Below, piece after piece: positions 1 through 8,766 of a stretch of 58,407 bases of DNA. Below the pieces are notes generated by a model. The model was not told the DNA's origin. It worked only from the letters and a program-made list of their open reading frames with translations, and did not search any database. Within the stretch, counting starts at the first letter, position 1; the number at the start of each line of letters is the position of its first letter. The translations under genes and the position numbers were made by a program. The stretch is from UBA3210 sp963623095 (GTDB taxonomy: Bacteria; Bacillota_I; Bacilli_A; RFN20; CAG-449): positions 1 to 58,407 of the forward strand of contig CAVFKD010000006.1 in assembly GCA_963623095.1 (NCBI GenBank). The letters run 5' to 3'.

Positions 1-15
1 ACTAATTTAATGTAA

Positions 16-267
16 TTAACCTTTTAAACCGCGTGATTGGCGATCCATATCTTCTACAACGATATCGTAGATTTCACCAAGTGTTCTACAATATTCTAAA
101 ACCTTCCAAGGTTCATTTGTATGATAATGGATTTTAATTAATTCGTCATCACCAACTGCGAGTAAGCAATCACCTTTGAAATTCTTTTCGAAATAATCAT
201 TGATTGCGTCTTCGTCTAAGTTTTTACCTTCAATTAATAATTGAGTATCGTATCTATATTCTATCAT
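16..267 (-). CDS. Stand-alone FakA/DAK-phosphatase-like domain protein
   Basis: The 83-residue protein resembles the internal linking domain of FakA/YloV fatty-acid kinases (DAK1/DegV-like region): an N-terminal YRYDTQLLIEG strand, the VGDDELIKIHYHTNEP motif and a closing GEIYDIVVEDM segment. In full-length FakA this domain sits between the kinase and C-terminal domains; here it is the whole protein, with no nucleotide-binding part. The HxH pair (HYH) is kept, but the Cys usual near the first strand (YCTE) is Asp. It lies 12 bases after the HPt gene and probably shares its transcript, so a link to that phosphorelay is possible. Its SD is AAGGAG. The family resemblance is fair; the function is unknown. 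Confidence 0.6.
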   Translation of the reverse strand: MIEYRYDTQLLIEGKNLDEDAINDYFEKNFKGDCLLAVGDDELIKIHYHTNEPWKVLEYCRTLGEIYDIVVEDMDRQSRGLKG

Positions 268-279
268 AAAGTCTCCTTT

Positions 280-645
280 TTAATTGTGATATTCTTTTAA
301 GATAGAAATAAATTTATAGTAAGGATATTCCATTTCATCAAGAAGAGAAAGGACACCATCTATTTTTTTATTTCTCAAAATATCACATACCTTTGATATC
401 ATAACATATAAATGATCAAAACACAAATAACCAATTTGAGATTTTAATTTATGTGCGTTCATAAATGCATTTTCGATATCATTTTCTTGGGTGTATTTAT
501 AACTAAGGGCCAATAAATCTTCTTTTAAAAATGATTCAAATAAGATTTTTTCATAAAAATCTTCATCATCTAAGAAATATAATTTTAATGATTTATTAAC
601 ATCTAGTCCTAAATCGCTTAATTTATTTTTAAATTCTTGATTCAT
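280..645 (-). CDS. HPt (histidine phosphotransfer) domain protein
   Basis: This 121-residue, probably all-helical protein carries an HPt-type phosphorylation motif, AHKLKSQIGYL, with the candidate phospho-His at residue 65, followed by a second helix with paired hydrophobics. HPt proteins shuttle phosphoryl groups between a receiver and a kinase. The gene starts two bases after the response-regulator stop codon, so the two are co-expressed and this is the likely relay partner. No histidine kinase is next to them. The motif has HKLKS in place of the common HxLKG. The call rests on that motif and the context. Confidence 0.55.
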   Translation of the reverse strand: MNQEFKNKLSDLGLDVNKSLKLYFLDDEDFYEKILFESFLKEDLLALSYKYTQENDIENAFMNAHKLKSQIGYLCFDHLYVMISKVCDILRNKKIDGVLSLLDEMEYPYYKFISILKEYHN

Positions 646-647
646 GC

Positions 648-1337
648 TTATCCTTTATAAGTATAAATAACTCTTGGTCTACCACCTGTATCATAATCGA
701 TACGTGTTTCAACATAATCTTCATCGACTAAATATTTTAAATAATGTCTAACAGTAACAATAGATAAAGGTAGGGCTCTAGTGATTTCTTCACAAGTAAC
801 TTCTTTATTAGCTCTATCTTTTAAATAATTAGTTAATGTTAATAATGTTTGTCCTTGGATACCTTTTGTTATTAAACCATTTTCACTCTTTTCAGCTTTG
901 AAACTATATAATGAATCAATTTCTGGTTGAGTTAAATATTTATCGCGATCATATTGTTTAATTGCGACAAATTTATCAATCGCTTTTTTAAATCTTTGAT
1001 AATCAAAAGGTTTAATTAAATAATCAAGACATCCACTTGAAAATGATTTTCTAACCTCATCAAATTTAGCTTCTGCGGTTACCATAATAACTTCATGTTT
1101 AAAACCATATTTTTCATGTAATGCCTTTAAAAATTGTTCACCATCCATCTTTGGAAGATAATAATCTAATATAATTAAATCAACATCATGTTTAGATAAA
1201 AAATCTAAAGCATCGATACCATTTCTACTTGTTCCAACCACTTCAACATAACTATTTTTTTCTGTATAGTTTTTATCAATTTGAGCGACCATAGGATCGT
1301 CTTCTACAATTAATACTTTGTATTTAGAATTAGTCAT
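648..1337 (-). CDS. CitB/DcuR-type response regulator
   Basis: A transcriptional response regulator of about 229 residues. The N-terminal receiver domain (1-120) has the acidic pair in VEDD, the phospho-acceptor Asp58 in ILDYYLPKMDG, Thr87 and Lys109 in YLIKPF. The C-terminal part (about 150-229) is a winged helix-turn-helix of the CitT/DcuR/MalR kind, with TCEEITRALPLSIVTVRHYL as the likely recognition region. Such regulators usually answer to a PAS-type sensor kinase; here the next gene is an HPt protein. The start at 1337 is chosen because GGGAGGT lies 8 bases upstream; an ATG 24 bases further out lacks an SD. Targets are unknown. Confidence 0.85.
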   Translation of the reverse strand: MTNSKYKVLIVEDDPMVAQIDKNYTEKNSYVEVVGTSRNGIDALDFLSKHDVDLIILDYYLPKMDGEQFLKALHEKYGFKHEVIMVTAEAKFDEVRKSFSSGCLDYLIKPFDYQRFKKAIDKFVAIKQYDRDKYLTQPEIDSLYSFKAEKSENGLITKGIQGQTLLTLTNYLKDRANKEVTCEEITRALPLSIVTVRHYLKYLVDEDYVETRIDYDTGGRPRVIYTYKG

Positions 1338-1360
1338 TCTTATAGACCTCCCATTTAACA

Positions 1361-1366
1361 ATTATA
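1361..1366 (-). promoter_or_regulatory. Possible -10 box of the response-regulator operon
   Basis: A perfect TATAAT reads on the minus strand a short distance before the SD of the response regulator, after the terminator of the ATP synthase operon. A TTAAAT lies 16 bases upstream as a poor -35. The placement supports a separate promoter for the regulator, HPt and FakA-like genes. Confidence 0.4.
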
Positions 1367-1410
1367 AATTATTACATAAATAATTTAAATATTGTTAACT
1401 TAAATTTAAC

Positions 1411-1438
1411 TAAAAAAGTGACAATAATTGTCACTTTA
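1411..1438 (-). terminator. Terminator of the ATP synthase operon
   Basis: AAAGTGACAAT and ATTGTCACTTT form a near-perfect 11-bp stem, followed on the minus strand by a T run. It lies directly after the stop codon of the last gene in the ATP synthase operon. Confidence 0.8.
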
Positions 1439-1439
1439 T

Positions 1440-2372
1440 TTAATCATCCATATTTATTGTATAAACGGTTTTATCGTTATCAAGAGGATTGCAAGATCCT
1501 TTGATTTCTTTTAATATTTTCACTATCGATAATAAGATATTACAGATAAAAATTGAAACAGCTAAAATCGCAATAGAGTGAACTAAATCGAATATATTTA
1601 ATACTAAAGAATTAGATCCTGTGCCACCTAATGGATTAGAAATACCAAATATTCCTAATAATGATCCGACAAAATGACATAAGCCAAATAAACCAATTAA
1701 GAAAACACATATATATGCTTCAAAAGGTTTTCTATCAAGTCGGTCATTAAAGATAGTTAAAAAGAATATTTTATAAGCTTTTAAACAACCATAAGTTAAT
1801 AAACTTATAATGCATCCATAGATAATAAATTCATAACCTAATTCTTGAAACATCTTAATATTCTCATTAGTGAGGTTTATCCCCATCTCTTGATATTTAG
1901 TAATTATTTCAGGATTAGATTGAATAGTTCTAACTGCGCTTAAATAGAAAATTCCATCGAGAACATAAATTACAGATACAAGAATTAAAAGTACTTTTAA
2001 AATTCTTCTTAATGTGAATAAATTATTCAACAAGGAATTTTTTGGATTTATATCATTTAAATCAGTAATTTTACTTAATTTATAGATATTCATTAAATAA
2101 CAAATAAATATTAATGGAACAGCAACTCCAATAACTGAAGAAAATACAATCTCTGTTACATTCGCGACTGTTATAGTTATACTTTCTAATGATAATAAAT
2201 TCGCAAGTAAGGTATAAGCGAAAGTTGTGAGAGAATAGATAATTAAGCCAATAATAAGTTCAATAAATTTATGACTTGTAAATAATTTTTTTAAAGCGAT
2301 AATTTTATTTGATTCATTTTCTTTAAATGACATCATTTTGTTTACTTGATTATTAAGTTCATCTCTATTCAT
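1440..2372 (-). CDS. Unknown multi-pass membrane protein at the end of the ATP synthase operon
   Basis: I do not recognise this 310-residue protein. It has a charged N-terminus (1-35) and about six hydrophobic segments (near 37-57, 78-100, 125-150, 180-200, 215-240 and 255-285), ending in an acidic tail. Its ATG overlaps the atpC stop codon by one base, so it is translationally coupled to the ATP synthase, and a strong terminator follows it. The coupling suggests expression with the ATP synthase, but nothing in the sequence shows a role in the complex; it could equally be an insertion that uses the operon promoter. Confidence 0.75.
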   Translation of the reverse strand: MNRDELNNQVNKMMSFKENESNKIIALKKLFTSHKFIELIIGLIIYSLTTFAYTLLANLLSLESITITVANVTEIVFSSVIGVAVPLIFICYLMNIYKLSKITDLNDINPKNSLLNNLFTLRRILKVLLILVSVIYVLDGIFYLSAVRTIQSNPEIITKYQEMGINLTNENIKMFQELGYEFIIYGCIISLLTYGCLKAYKIFFLTIFNDRLDRKPFEAYICVFLIGLFGLCHFVGSLLGIFGISNPLGGTGSNSLVLNIFDLVHSIAILAVSIFICNILLSIVKILKEIKGSCNPLDNDKTVYTINMDD

Positions 2373-2785
2373 TATTTAACTTTACCTTCCCATAATGCAA
2401 TACGTGCTTCTGCACGAATCAATGCTTTTTTTGCTCTCTCTACATCAATATTTGGATTTGTTGCAGCTTCTTGAAGATATTCATTTGCTCTATCAAGAGC
2501 TTTTCTTGCTCTATCAATATCAATGTCATCTTTTAAGTTGAAACTTGCAACAATTAATTTAACGCTTTTTTCTTGGACATTTAATATACCTTCACCAACG
2601 AAAGCATATACTCTTCCTTTAGAAACGCTGTCAAAATAACAAATACTGGAAGTAACGTTAGTAACTAATGGAAAATGGTTTGGAAGAATAGTTAAATCAC
2701 CATTACCACTTCTTACATGTAATAAGGTAATATCAACTGGTTCTAAAACTCCATTTGGAGTAACTACACTTAAATTATAAGCCAT
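2372..2785 (-). CDS. atpC: ATP synthase F1 epsilon subunit
   Basis: This 137-residue protein is the epsilon subunit of the F1 central stalk, which couples rotation of the c ring to F1 and can inhibit ATP hydrolysis. The N-terminal beta sandwich (1-85) shows the family pattern GDLTILPNHFPLV and a GEGILNVQ segment. The C-terminal helical hairpin (90-137) has the usual Arg/Ala-rich spacing (DRARKALDRA, ERAKKALIRAEAR). The gene sits at the family's normal place after atpD, one base downstream of it. Confidence 0.95.
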   Translation of the reverse strand: MAYNLSVVTPNGVLEPVDITLLHVRSGNGDLTILPNHFPLVTNVTSSICYFDSVSKGRVYAFVGEGILNVQEKSVKLIVASFNLKDDIDIDRARKALDRANEYLQEAATNPNIDVERAKKALIRAEARIALWEGKVK

Positions 2786-2786
2786 A

Positions 2787-4181
2787 TTATATGTTCTTAG
2801 CCTTTTCTACAGCTTCTTCAATTGTACCAACATATAAGAATGCTTGTTCTGGTAAATCATCATATTTACCATCTAAGATATCCTTAAATGAACGGATTGT
2901 ATCTTTTAATGTAACGAATTTTCCAGGGAAACCATTGAATACTTCTGCAACATGGAATGGTTGAGATAAGAAGTTTCTAATTCTTCTTGCTCTATTAACT
3001 GTGATTTTATCTTCATCAGATAATTCATCCATACCTAAGATTGCGATAATATCTTGTAATTCTTTATATTTTTGTAAAATAGATTGAACTCCACGAGCGA
3101 CTTCATAATGTTCTTTACCAACAATATTTGGATCAAGAATTGTTGAAGATGAGCCAAGTGGATCAACTGCAGGATAAATACCTAATGCAGCAGTACCTCT
3201 ATCAAGAACTGTTTTAGCATCAAGGTGAGTGAATGTTGTTGCAGGTGCAGGGTCAGTTAAGTCATCCGCAGGAACATAAATTGCTTGAACAGATGTAATA
3301 GAACCTTTATTTGTTGAAGTAATTCTTTCTTGTAATTGACCCATTTCTGTCGCTAAAGTAGGTTGATAACCAACCGCGGAAGGCATTCTACCAAGTAAAG
3401 CAGAAACTTCACTACCAGCTTGAGTAAATCTGAAAATGTTATCAATGAATAATAAAACGTCTTGATTTTGTTCATCACGGAAATATTCTGCCATTGTTAA
3501 ACCAGATAAAGCAACTCTTAATCTTGCTCCTGGTGGTTCATTCATTTGACCGAATACTAAAGCTGTTTTGCTTAAAACGCCTGATTCTTTCATTTCGTAA
3601 TAAAGGTCATTACCTTCACGAGTTCTTTCACCAACACCAGCGAAAACAGAAATACCATGTTTTTGTGTTGCAATGTTATTAATTAATTCTTGAATTAAAA
3701 CTGTTTTTCCAACACCAGCACCACCGAATAAACCGATTTTACCACCTTTAACATAAGGGCAAAGTAAATCGATAACTTTAATACCTGTTTCAAGAATAAC
3801 AGATTCAGTAGTTTGATCTTTAAACGCTGGAGGTTCACGATGAATAGGATTTTTCTTTGTTTTAGGATCTACTGGACCAAGTCCATCAATTGGATCACCT
3901 AAAACGTTAAACATTCTACCAAGTGTTGCTTCACCAACTGGGACTTCAATAGGATGTCCTAAATCAATAGCGTCCATTCCTCTTACTAAACCTTCAGTTG
4001 CGCCCATAGATACACATCTAGCGACATCATCACCGATATGTTGAGCGACTTCAATAGTTAATTTTCCATCTTTTAAAGGAACTTCAATCGCAGTTAATAA
4101 TTCAGGCATATGGCCATCTGGAAATCTAACGTCAATAATAGGACCTTGGATTTGAACAATTTTACCAATGTTATTTTGCAT
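2787..4181 (-). CDS. atpD: ATP synthase F1 beta subunit
   Basis: The catalytic beta subunit of F1. With the start at 4181 it has 464 residues, the normal length. The P-loop GGAGVGKT lies at 153-160, with the catalytic GERTREGNDLYYEM segment and DELSDEDK further on. Reading frame continues upstream to 4361, but that part overlaps atpG in another frame; the start at 4181 has a perfect AGGAGGT SD six bases upstream and begins with the normal MQNNIGKIVQIQGPIIDV strand. Part of the operon atpB-E-F-H-A-G-D-C. Confidence 0.97.
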   Translation of the reverse strand: MQNNIGKIVQIQGPIIDVRFPDGHMPELLTAIEVPLKDGKLTIEVAQHIGDDVARCVSMGATEGLVRGMDAIDLGHPIEVPVGEATLGRMFNVLGDPIDGLGPVDPKTKKNPIHREPPAFKDQTTESVILETGIKVIDLLCPYVKGGKIGLFGGAGVGKTVLIQELINNIATQKHGISVFAGVGERTREGNDLYYEMKESGVLSKTALVFGQMNEPPGARLRVALSGLTMAEYFRDEQNQDVLLFIDNIFRFTQAGSEVSALLGRMPSAVGYQPTLATEMGQLQERITSTNKGSITSVQAIYVPADDLTDPAPATTFTHLDAKTVLDRGTAALGIYPAVDPLGSSSTILDPNIVGKEHYEVARGVQSILQKYKELQDIIAILGMDELSDEDKITVNRARRIRNFLSQPFHVAEVFNGFPGKFVTLKDTIRSFKDILDGKYDDLPEQAFLYVGTIEEAVEKAKNI

Positions 4182-4191
4182 ATTACACCTC

Positions 4192-5049
4192 CTAAGATTG
4201 TGCATTAGCTCCGCCGACAACTTCAGTAATTTCTTGTGTGATTGATTGTTGACGTGCTTTATTAAATTGAATTTGTAATTTATTAATAATTTCTGTTGCG
4301 TTATCAGTCGCAGATTCCATCGCATTACTACGAGATGCAAATTCACTAACTGATGATTCAATAATATAACTATTAATTAAACTTTCTAAATATAAAGGAA
4401 TAAGAGAAGTTAAGATTGTTTGAGCATTAGGTTCAATTAACATATTCTTTTCTTTGTTAGTTAAAACATAATCTTTATCTTCTTTGATTGGATAAATATC
4501 AATAACTGTAGGAATAAATGTAATTGAATTTTTAAAATGAGTATATGCCATCTTTATTTGAGATATTTGTCCCATTTGTAATCTAGACATAATTTCATTT
4601 CTAATCTTTCTAATTTCAGAAACATCATAATTGGAAGCTAAATTAACAAATTTATCATTTACTTTGTAACCGTTACGTTTAAAGTAAGATAATCCTTTAG
4701 TACCAATAACTAATACTTCATCTTTTTCTTTATCAATTAAAGGAACAACTTCTTTATAAACGTTATAGTTATAACCTCCACATAAACCTAATGTAGAAGT
4801 TACAACGATAAATAATGTTCCTTTAGTTTCATCTTTCCCAAAGAATGTTTCTTTTTCTTCTTCATTTAAACTTTGAATAACCATATTCATAAGTGAATGT
4901 AAAGAATCTGCGTATTCACCATTATAAGAAAGACGTTTCTTCCAAGATTTTAACTTTGCAGTTGAGACTAGACGCATTGCATTTGTGATTTTTTTAGTTG
5001 AATTAACGCTATTAATTCTTCTTTTAGTTTGTTGTAAACCACTTGCCAT
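4192..5049 (-). CDS. atpG: ATP synthase F1 gamma subunit
   Basis: The 285-residue gamma subunit forms the rotor shaft inside the alpha3beta3 ring. The N-terminal helix has the family motif STKKITNAMRLVSTAKL, and the C-terminal helix carries ATEIINKLQIQFNKARQQSI, followed by the usual EITEVVGGANA end. It lies between atpA (11 bases upstream) and atpD (10 bases downstream) in the standard order. Confidence 0.96.
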   Translation of the reverse strand: MASGLQQTKRRINSVNSTKKITNAMRLVSTAKLKSWKKRLSYNGEYADSLHSLMNMVIQSLNEEEKETFFGKDETKGTLFIVVTSTLGLCGGYNYNVYKEVVPLIDKEKDEVLVIGTKGLSYFKRNGYKVNDKFVNLASNYDVSEIRKIRNEIMSRLQMGQISQIKMAYTHFKNSITFIPTVIDIYPIKEDKDYVLTNKEKNMLIEPNAQTILTSLIPLYLESLINSYIIESSVSEFASRSNAMESATDNATEIINKLQIQFNKARQQSITQEITEVVGGANAQS

Positions 5050-5060
5050 AATCTAACCTC

Positions 5061-6560
5061 CTATCTTGCAAAATAATCTTGCATTACTTTATTTAATTTT
5101 TCTTCTAATTCTTTAGAAATAATCTTCTTTGTAGTTAATTCATCAATAATATCTTGATGATTTAAAGAAATTTCTTGATATAAAGCATTTAATGTTTCTT
5201 TAACTTTAGATGTTTCTAAAGAATCTAAATATCTATTTTTAGCTGCAAATAGTTCAATAATTTGTCTATTTACATCATATGGAGCGTATTGATCTTGTTT
5301 TAATACTTCCATTAATTTTTCACCATGATTTAATACTCTTTTTGTTTCTGCATCAAGATCAGAACCAAATTGTGAGAATGATAATAATTCATGATATGAA
5401 GCAAGTTCAATCTTTAAAGAACCTGCGACTTGTTTCATAGCTTTAATTTGCGCTGCTGAACCAACTCTGGATACTGATAAACCGGAATCTACTGCAGGTC
5501 TTTGACCAGCATTGAATAATTCAGTTTGTAAGAAGATTTGTCCATCAGTAATTGAAATAACGTTTGTTGGAATATAAGCAGAAATATCACCAGCTTGAGT
5601 TTCAATGATAGGTAAAGCAGTAATTGAACCGCCGCCATTTTCTTCATTAACTCTACAAGCTCTTTCAAGTAATCTACTATGTAAATAGAAAACATCACCT
5701 GGGTAAGCTTCTCTACCTGGAGCTCTTCTTAATAATAAAGCCATTGTTCTATATGCAACTGCGTGTTTTGATAAATCATCATAAACGATTAAAACATCTT
5801 TGCCTTGTTCCATCCATTCTTCACCGATTGTTACACCTGAATATGGAGCGATATATTGAATTGGAGCAAGTTCACTCGCTGTTGCAGAAACAACTGTTGT
5901 ATATTCTAATGCACCAGCTTTTCTTAATCTTTCAACAATATGTGCAACTGTTGAATTCTTTTGTCCAATTGCGACATAGATACAATAACAATTTTTACCT
6001 TTTTGATTTAAAATAGTATCAATTGCGATTGCAGTTTTACCTGTTTGTCTATCACCAATAATTAATTCTCTTTGGCCTCTTCCAATTGGAATCATCGCAT
6101 CGATTGCTTTAATACCTGTTTGAAGTGGAACAGAAACTGATTTACGTGACATAACACCAGGAGCAATTCTTTCGATTGGTCTTTTGTGATCAAATTTAAT
6201 ATCACCAAGTCCATCAATAGGTTGACCTAATGCATTGACAACTCTACCTAATAATCCATCACCAACTGGTACTTCAACAACTGCGCCAGTTCTTTTAACT
6301 AAGTCGCCTTCTTTGATAGCTTCACATGAGCCTAACATAACAACGCCAACGCTTTCTTCGTTGAGGTTGAATGCCATACCATAGATGTTATTAGGGAATT
6401 CTAATAATTCGTTAAGCATACATTTGTCTAATCCATAAACAGTTGCGACACCATCACCGATTGAAACAACGCTACCAACGTCATTAGTTTCTAATTTATG
6501 AGTATACGATTTGATTTGTTCTTTAATTAATTCAGAAATTTCATTTGGTTTAATAATCAT
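5061..6560 (-). CDS. atpA: ATP synthase F1 alpha subunit
   Basis: The non-catalytic nucleotide-binding alpha subunit, 499 residues, the family length. The P-loop GDRQTGKT lies at 169-176; PGREAYPGDVFYLHSRLLER and the arginine-finger region SGLSVSRVGSAAQ are intact. It follows atpH by five bases within the operon, so the subunits are made together. Confidence 0.97.
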   Translation of the reverse strand: MIIKPNEISELIKEQIKSYTHKLETNDVGSVVSIGDGVATVYGLDKCMLNELLEFPNNIYGMAFNLNEESVGVVMLGSCEAIKEGDLVKRTGAVVEVPVGDGLLGRVVNALGQPIDGLGDIKFDHKRPIERIAPGVMSRKSVSVPLQTGIKAIDAMIPIGRGQRELIIGDRQTGKTAIAIDTILNQKGKNCYCIYVAIGQKNSTVAHIVERLRKAGALEYTTVVSATASELAPIQYIAPYSGVTIGEEWMEQGKDVLIVYDDLSKHAVAYRTMALLLRRAPGREAYPGDVFYLHSRLLERACRVNEENGGGSITALPIIETQAGDISAYIPTNVISITDGQIFLQTELFNAGQRPAVDSGLSVSRVGSAAQIKAMKQVAGSLKIELASYHELLSFSQFGSDLDAETKRVLNHGEKLMEVLKQDQYAPYDVNRQIIELFAAKNRYLDSLETSKVKETLNALYQEISLNHQDIIDELTTKKIISKELEEKLNKVMQDYFAR

Positions 6561-6565
6561 CTCGT

Positions 6566-7102
6566 TTATCTCCCTTCTAGTAATACTTGTTTTAATGAAT
6601 CTACTTTATTCTTAATAGATGCATCAAAAACATAGTCATTGATGACAACTTTAAATCCACCGATTAAAGATTCATCAATTCTTAATTTAAGATAGATATT
6701 TTTATTTATCTTCTTACCGATTGCATTAGCAATCTTTAAAATTTGCTCATTTGATAATTCACTTGAAGAATAAATATATCCTTCTGATATACCATCTTTT
6801 TCGTTGGATAAAGTGATAAATCCTGAAATGATATCTTTAATATAATGAGCGCGGTCATTATCAACAATAACCTTAAAAAATGCATTGATATGATTAGAAG
6901 GAGCATTGACAATAATTTTATCAATCAATTCTTTCTTTTCATCTTTAGAAATAGTGTAGCATTCTAATAATTTAATAAATTGATCATCTTCATTTAATAC
7001 TTCATAAATAGATTTTAAATAATCTCTATATTCAGCATTCTTATTCTCTTCTAAAGCTAAACTTAAAAGAGCTGATGCATATCTACTTGCTAAATTATTC
7101 AT
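6566..7102 (-). CDS. atpH: ATP synthase F1 delta subunit
   Basis: The 178-residue delta subunit joins the b-subunit stalk to the top of F1. It opens with the family-typical NLASRYASALLSLALE helix and ends with the short conserved GGFKVVINDYVFDASIKNKVDSL region, where GG.. and D.S...... are typical. It starts one base after the atpF stop codon. No membrane segment is expected or seen. Confidence 0.92.
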   Translation of the reverse strand: MNNLASRYASALLSLALEENKNAEYRDYLKSIYEVLNEDDQFIKLLECYTISKDEKKELIDKIIVNAPSNHINAFFKVIVDNDRAHYIKDIISGFITLSNEKDGISEGYIYSSSELSNEQILKIANAIGKKINKNIYLKLRIDESLIGGFKVVINDYVFDASIKNKVDSLKQVLLEGR

Positions 7103-7103
7103 C

Positions 7104-7682
7104 CTATTCTACTTCCTTAATAAAGTCTTCAACGATTTTATCGTTGTCTGACTTTGTCACTTCTCTTTCTAAAATTGCTTTAGAAGCATCCAAAGCGACA
7201 TTTACAATTTCTTTACGAATTTCTTCTTTTGCTTTTAATTTTTCTTGTTCAATTTCTTTCGCTAATAATTCTTTTTGATGAATTCTTTCTTCATCCATTT
7301 CCTTACTAGCGTTATCTTTAATTGTTGCAGCATTTTTATTTGCTTCATCAATAATTTCTTTTGCTTGGTCATTTAAAGAAGCAATGCGTTGATCAGCTTC
7401 TAATTGCTTATTTTTTGCATCTTCTTTATATGCTTCAGCATCTTTAACTTGAGAAACTACGTAATCTTGACGAGTTTGTATAATTTTACGAACTGGTTTA
7501 AAAACAAAGAATCCTACAACAAGGAATAATATTAAAGTTGAAGTTAATTGTATGACTAATGATTGCCAAGAGCCAAACATCTTTTCAATAAATGTACCTT
7601 GATCGACTGGTTGAGAGTCGCAAGAAGATAAACTTATTAATGAAATTAAACTTACTAATAATATTGATATTTTCTTCTTCAT
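7104..7682 (-). CDS. atpF: ATP synthase F0 b subunit, predicted lipoprotein
   Basis: The peripheral-stalk b subunit, about 192 residues from the start at 7682. The N-terminus is a lipoprotein signal: MKKK, a hydrophobic stretch, then the lipobox LSSC with Cys21. A second hydrophobic segment (about 46-68, ending VFKPVRKII) is the normal b-subunit anchor, and the rest is a long charged coiled coil. Lipoprotein b subunits are known from Mycoplasma and relatives; most bacteria lack the signal. An ATG at 7715 would add 11 residues and spoil the signal; it has no better SD. The gene begins four bases after atpE. Confidence 0.92.
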   Translation of the reverse strand: MKKKISILLVSLISLISLSSCDSQPVDQGTFIEKMFGSWQSLVIQLTSTLILFLVVGFFVFKPVRKIIQTRQDYVVSQVKDAEAYKEDAKNKQLEADQRIASLNDQAKEIIDEANKNAATIKDNASKEMDEERIHQKELLAKEIEQEKLKAKEEIRKEIVNVALDASKAILEREVTKSDNDKIVEDFIKEVE

Positions 7683-7686
7683 AAAA

Positions 7687-7962
7687 TTAGTGAACGAATA
7701 AGAGTAATAAAGCAATTAAGAAAGCATAAATACCAGTTGTTTCACAAAGAGCACAACCTAAGATCATTGTTGAACGAATTGTACCTGCAGCTTCAGGATT
7801 TCTTGAAACACCTTCAACACCTGCTTTACAAACAAAGCCTTCACCAATACCAGGGCCGAAACCACCAAGTACTGCGATACCTGATCCTAATAAAGCTAAA
7901 CCTGCGCTAAAGAATTCGTTGTAGCCTGAGCTTGCTGCGTCTGCTAATAAATTTAATAACAT
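7687..7962 (-). CDS. atpE: ATP synthase F0 c subunit, sodium-type signature
   Basis: The 91-residue ring-forming c subunit: two membrane helices joined by the polar loop with the conserved SRNPEA. The ion-binding Glu74 sits in ALCETTGIY, so Thr75, Thr76 and Tyr79 match the residues that ligate sodium in Na+-binding rings. In the first helix GPGIGEGF puts Glu41 where Ilyobacter has Gln32, giving two carboxylates as described for Fusobacterium nucleatum. The N-terminus is slightly longer than usual. SD GGAGG is well placed. Assignment as c subunit is certain; sodium use is inferred. Confidence 0.96.
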   Translation of the reverse strand: MLLNLLADAASSGYNEFFSAGLALLGSGIAVLGGFGPGIGEGFVCKAGVEGVSRNPEAAGTIRSTMILGCALCETTGIYAFLIALLLLFVH

Positions 7963-7977
7963 ATTTTTACCTCCTTG

Positions 7978-8766
7978 TTATTTGTTCATTGCGTTAGTTA
8001 AGTTTCTCACTTCTTCTAACTTAGCAACACTTTCCTTATATTCTTTTTCTTTTTGATTGTTAATGTCTTCTGGAACTTCATTTTTAATTAAAGCCATTGA
8101 TAATAATGTAAATACAGTGGTTTGAATGTAAGCACTGAAGACATCAAAGTAAGCGTGTAATACTGGTGCGATAATTGATGCAGGAGAAATAAATCCTCCA
8201 GCGATAGTTAAACCATTAACGTCAAACGCCCAATATACCATCTTCATAATAACGTAACCTGCGACTGCATTACCGAATAAACGGAAAGATAAACTTAGTA
8301 ATGGAGCCCACATTGATAACATATTAATTGGTAAGAAAAATGCCATTGGTTCAATATATCGATGGAAATATTTCCACTTGTTATAATATGCCGCGGTTGC
8401 ATGTATTAAAATAAATGTAGTTAAACCTAATGTTACTGGTATGTATAAGAATGTAATTGGTGATTCAAAACCTAATAAACCAATTAACATACTTGCGAAT
8501 AAGTAGATATAAAGTCCACCGTATACCGCACCAGCAATCTTTTTAAATTGAATACCTAAGTTTTCACCAATTGTTTTGTCGATAAAAGAAACATACATTT
8601 CCGCGAGAAACATAATTCCTTTTGGCTTTTCTAAAGGATCAACCTTCTTCGATTTAAAAAAGACAATTAAGCTTAATATCGTAATTATGATAACAATTCC
8701 TAGACTCACAATGAGTTCTGCAGGAAATATATCAGTTGAGAATGTAATAGCTAATATATTACTCAT
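7978..8766 (-). CDS. atpB: ATP synthase F0 a subunit
   Basis: The 262-residue a subunit provides the ion half-channels beside the c ring. It has five to six hydrophobic helices, and the essential Arg162 in LSLSFRLFGNAVAGYV is present. The C-terminal helix has the family motif HAYFDVFSAYIQTTVFTLL. The start at 8766 is chosen for AGGAGG seven bases upstream; the frame extends eight codons further without an SD. First structural subunit of the operon. Confidence 0.95.
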   Translation of the reverse strand: MSNILAITFSTDIFPAELIVSLGIVIIITILSLIVFFKSKKVDPLEKPKGIMFLAEMYVSFIDKTIGENLGIQFKKIAGAVYGGLYIYLFASMLIGLLGFESPITFLYIPVTLGLTTFILIHATAAYYNKWKYFHRYIEPMAFFLPINMLSMWAPLLSLSFRLFGNAVAGYVIMKMVYWAFDVNGLTIAGGFISPASIIAPVLHAYFDVFSAYIQTTVFTLLSMALIKNEVPEDINNQKEKEYKESVAKLEEVRNLTNAMNK

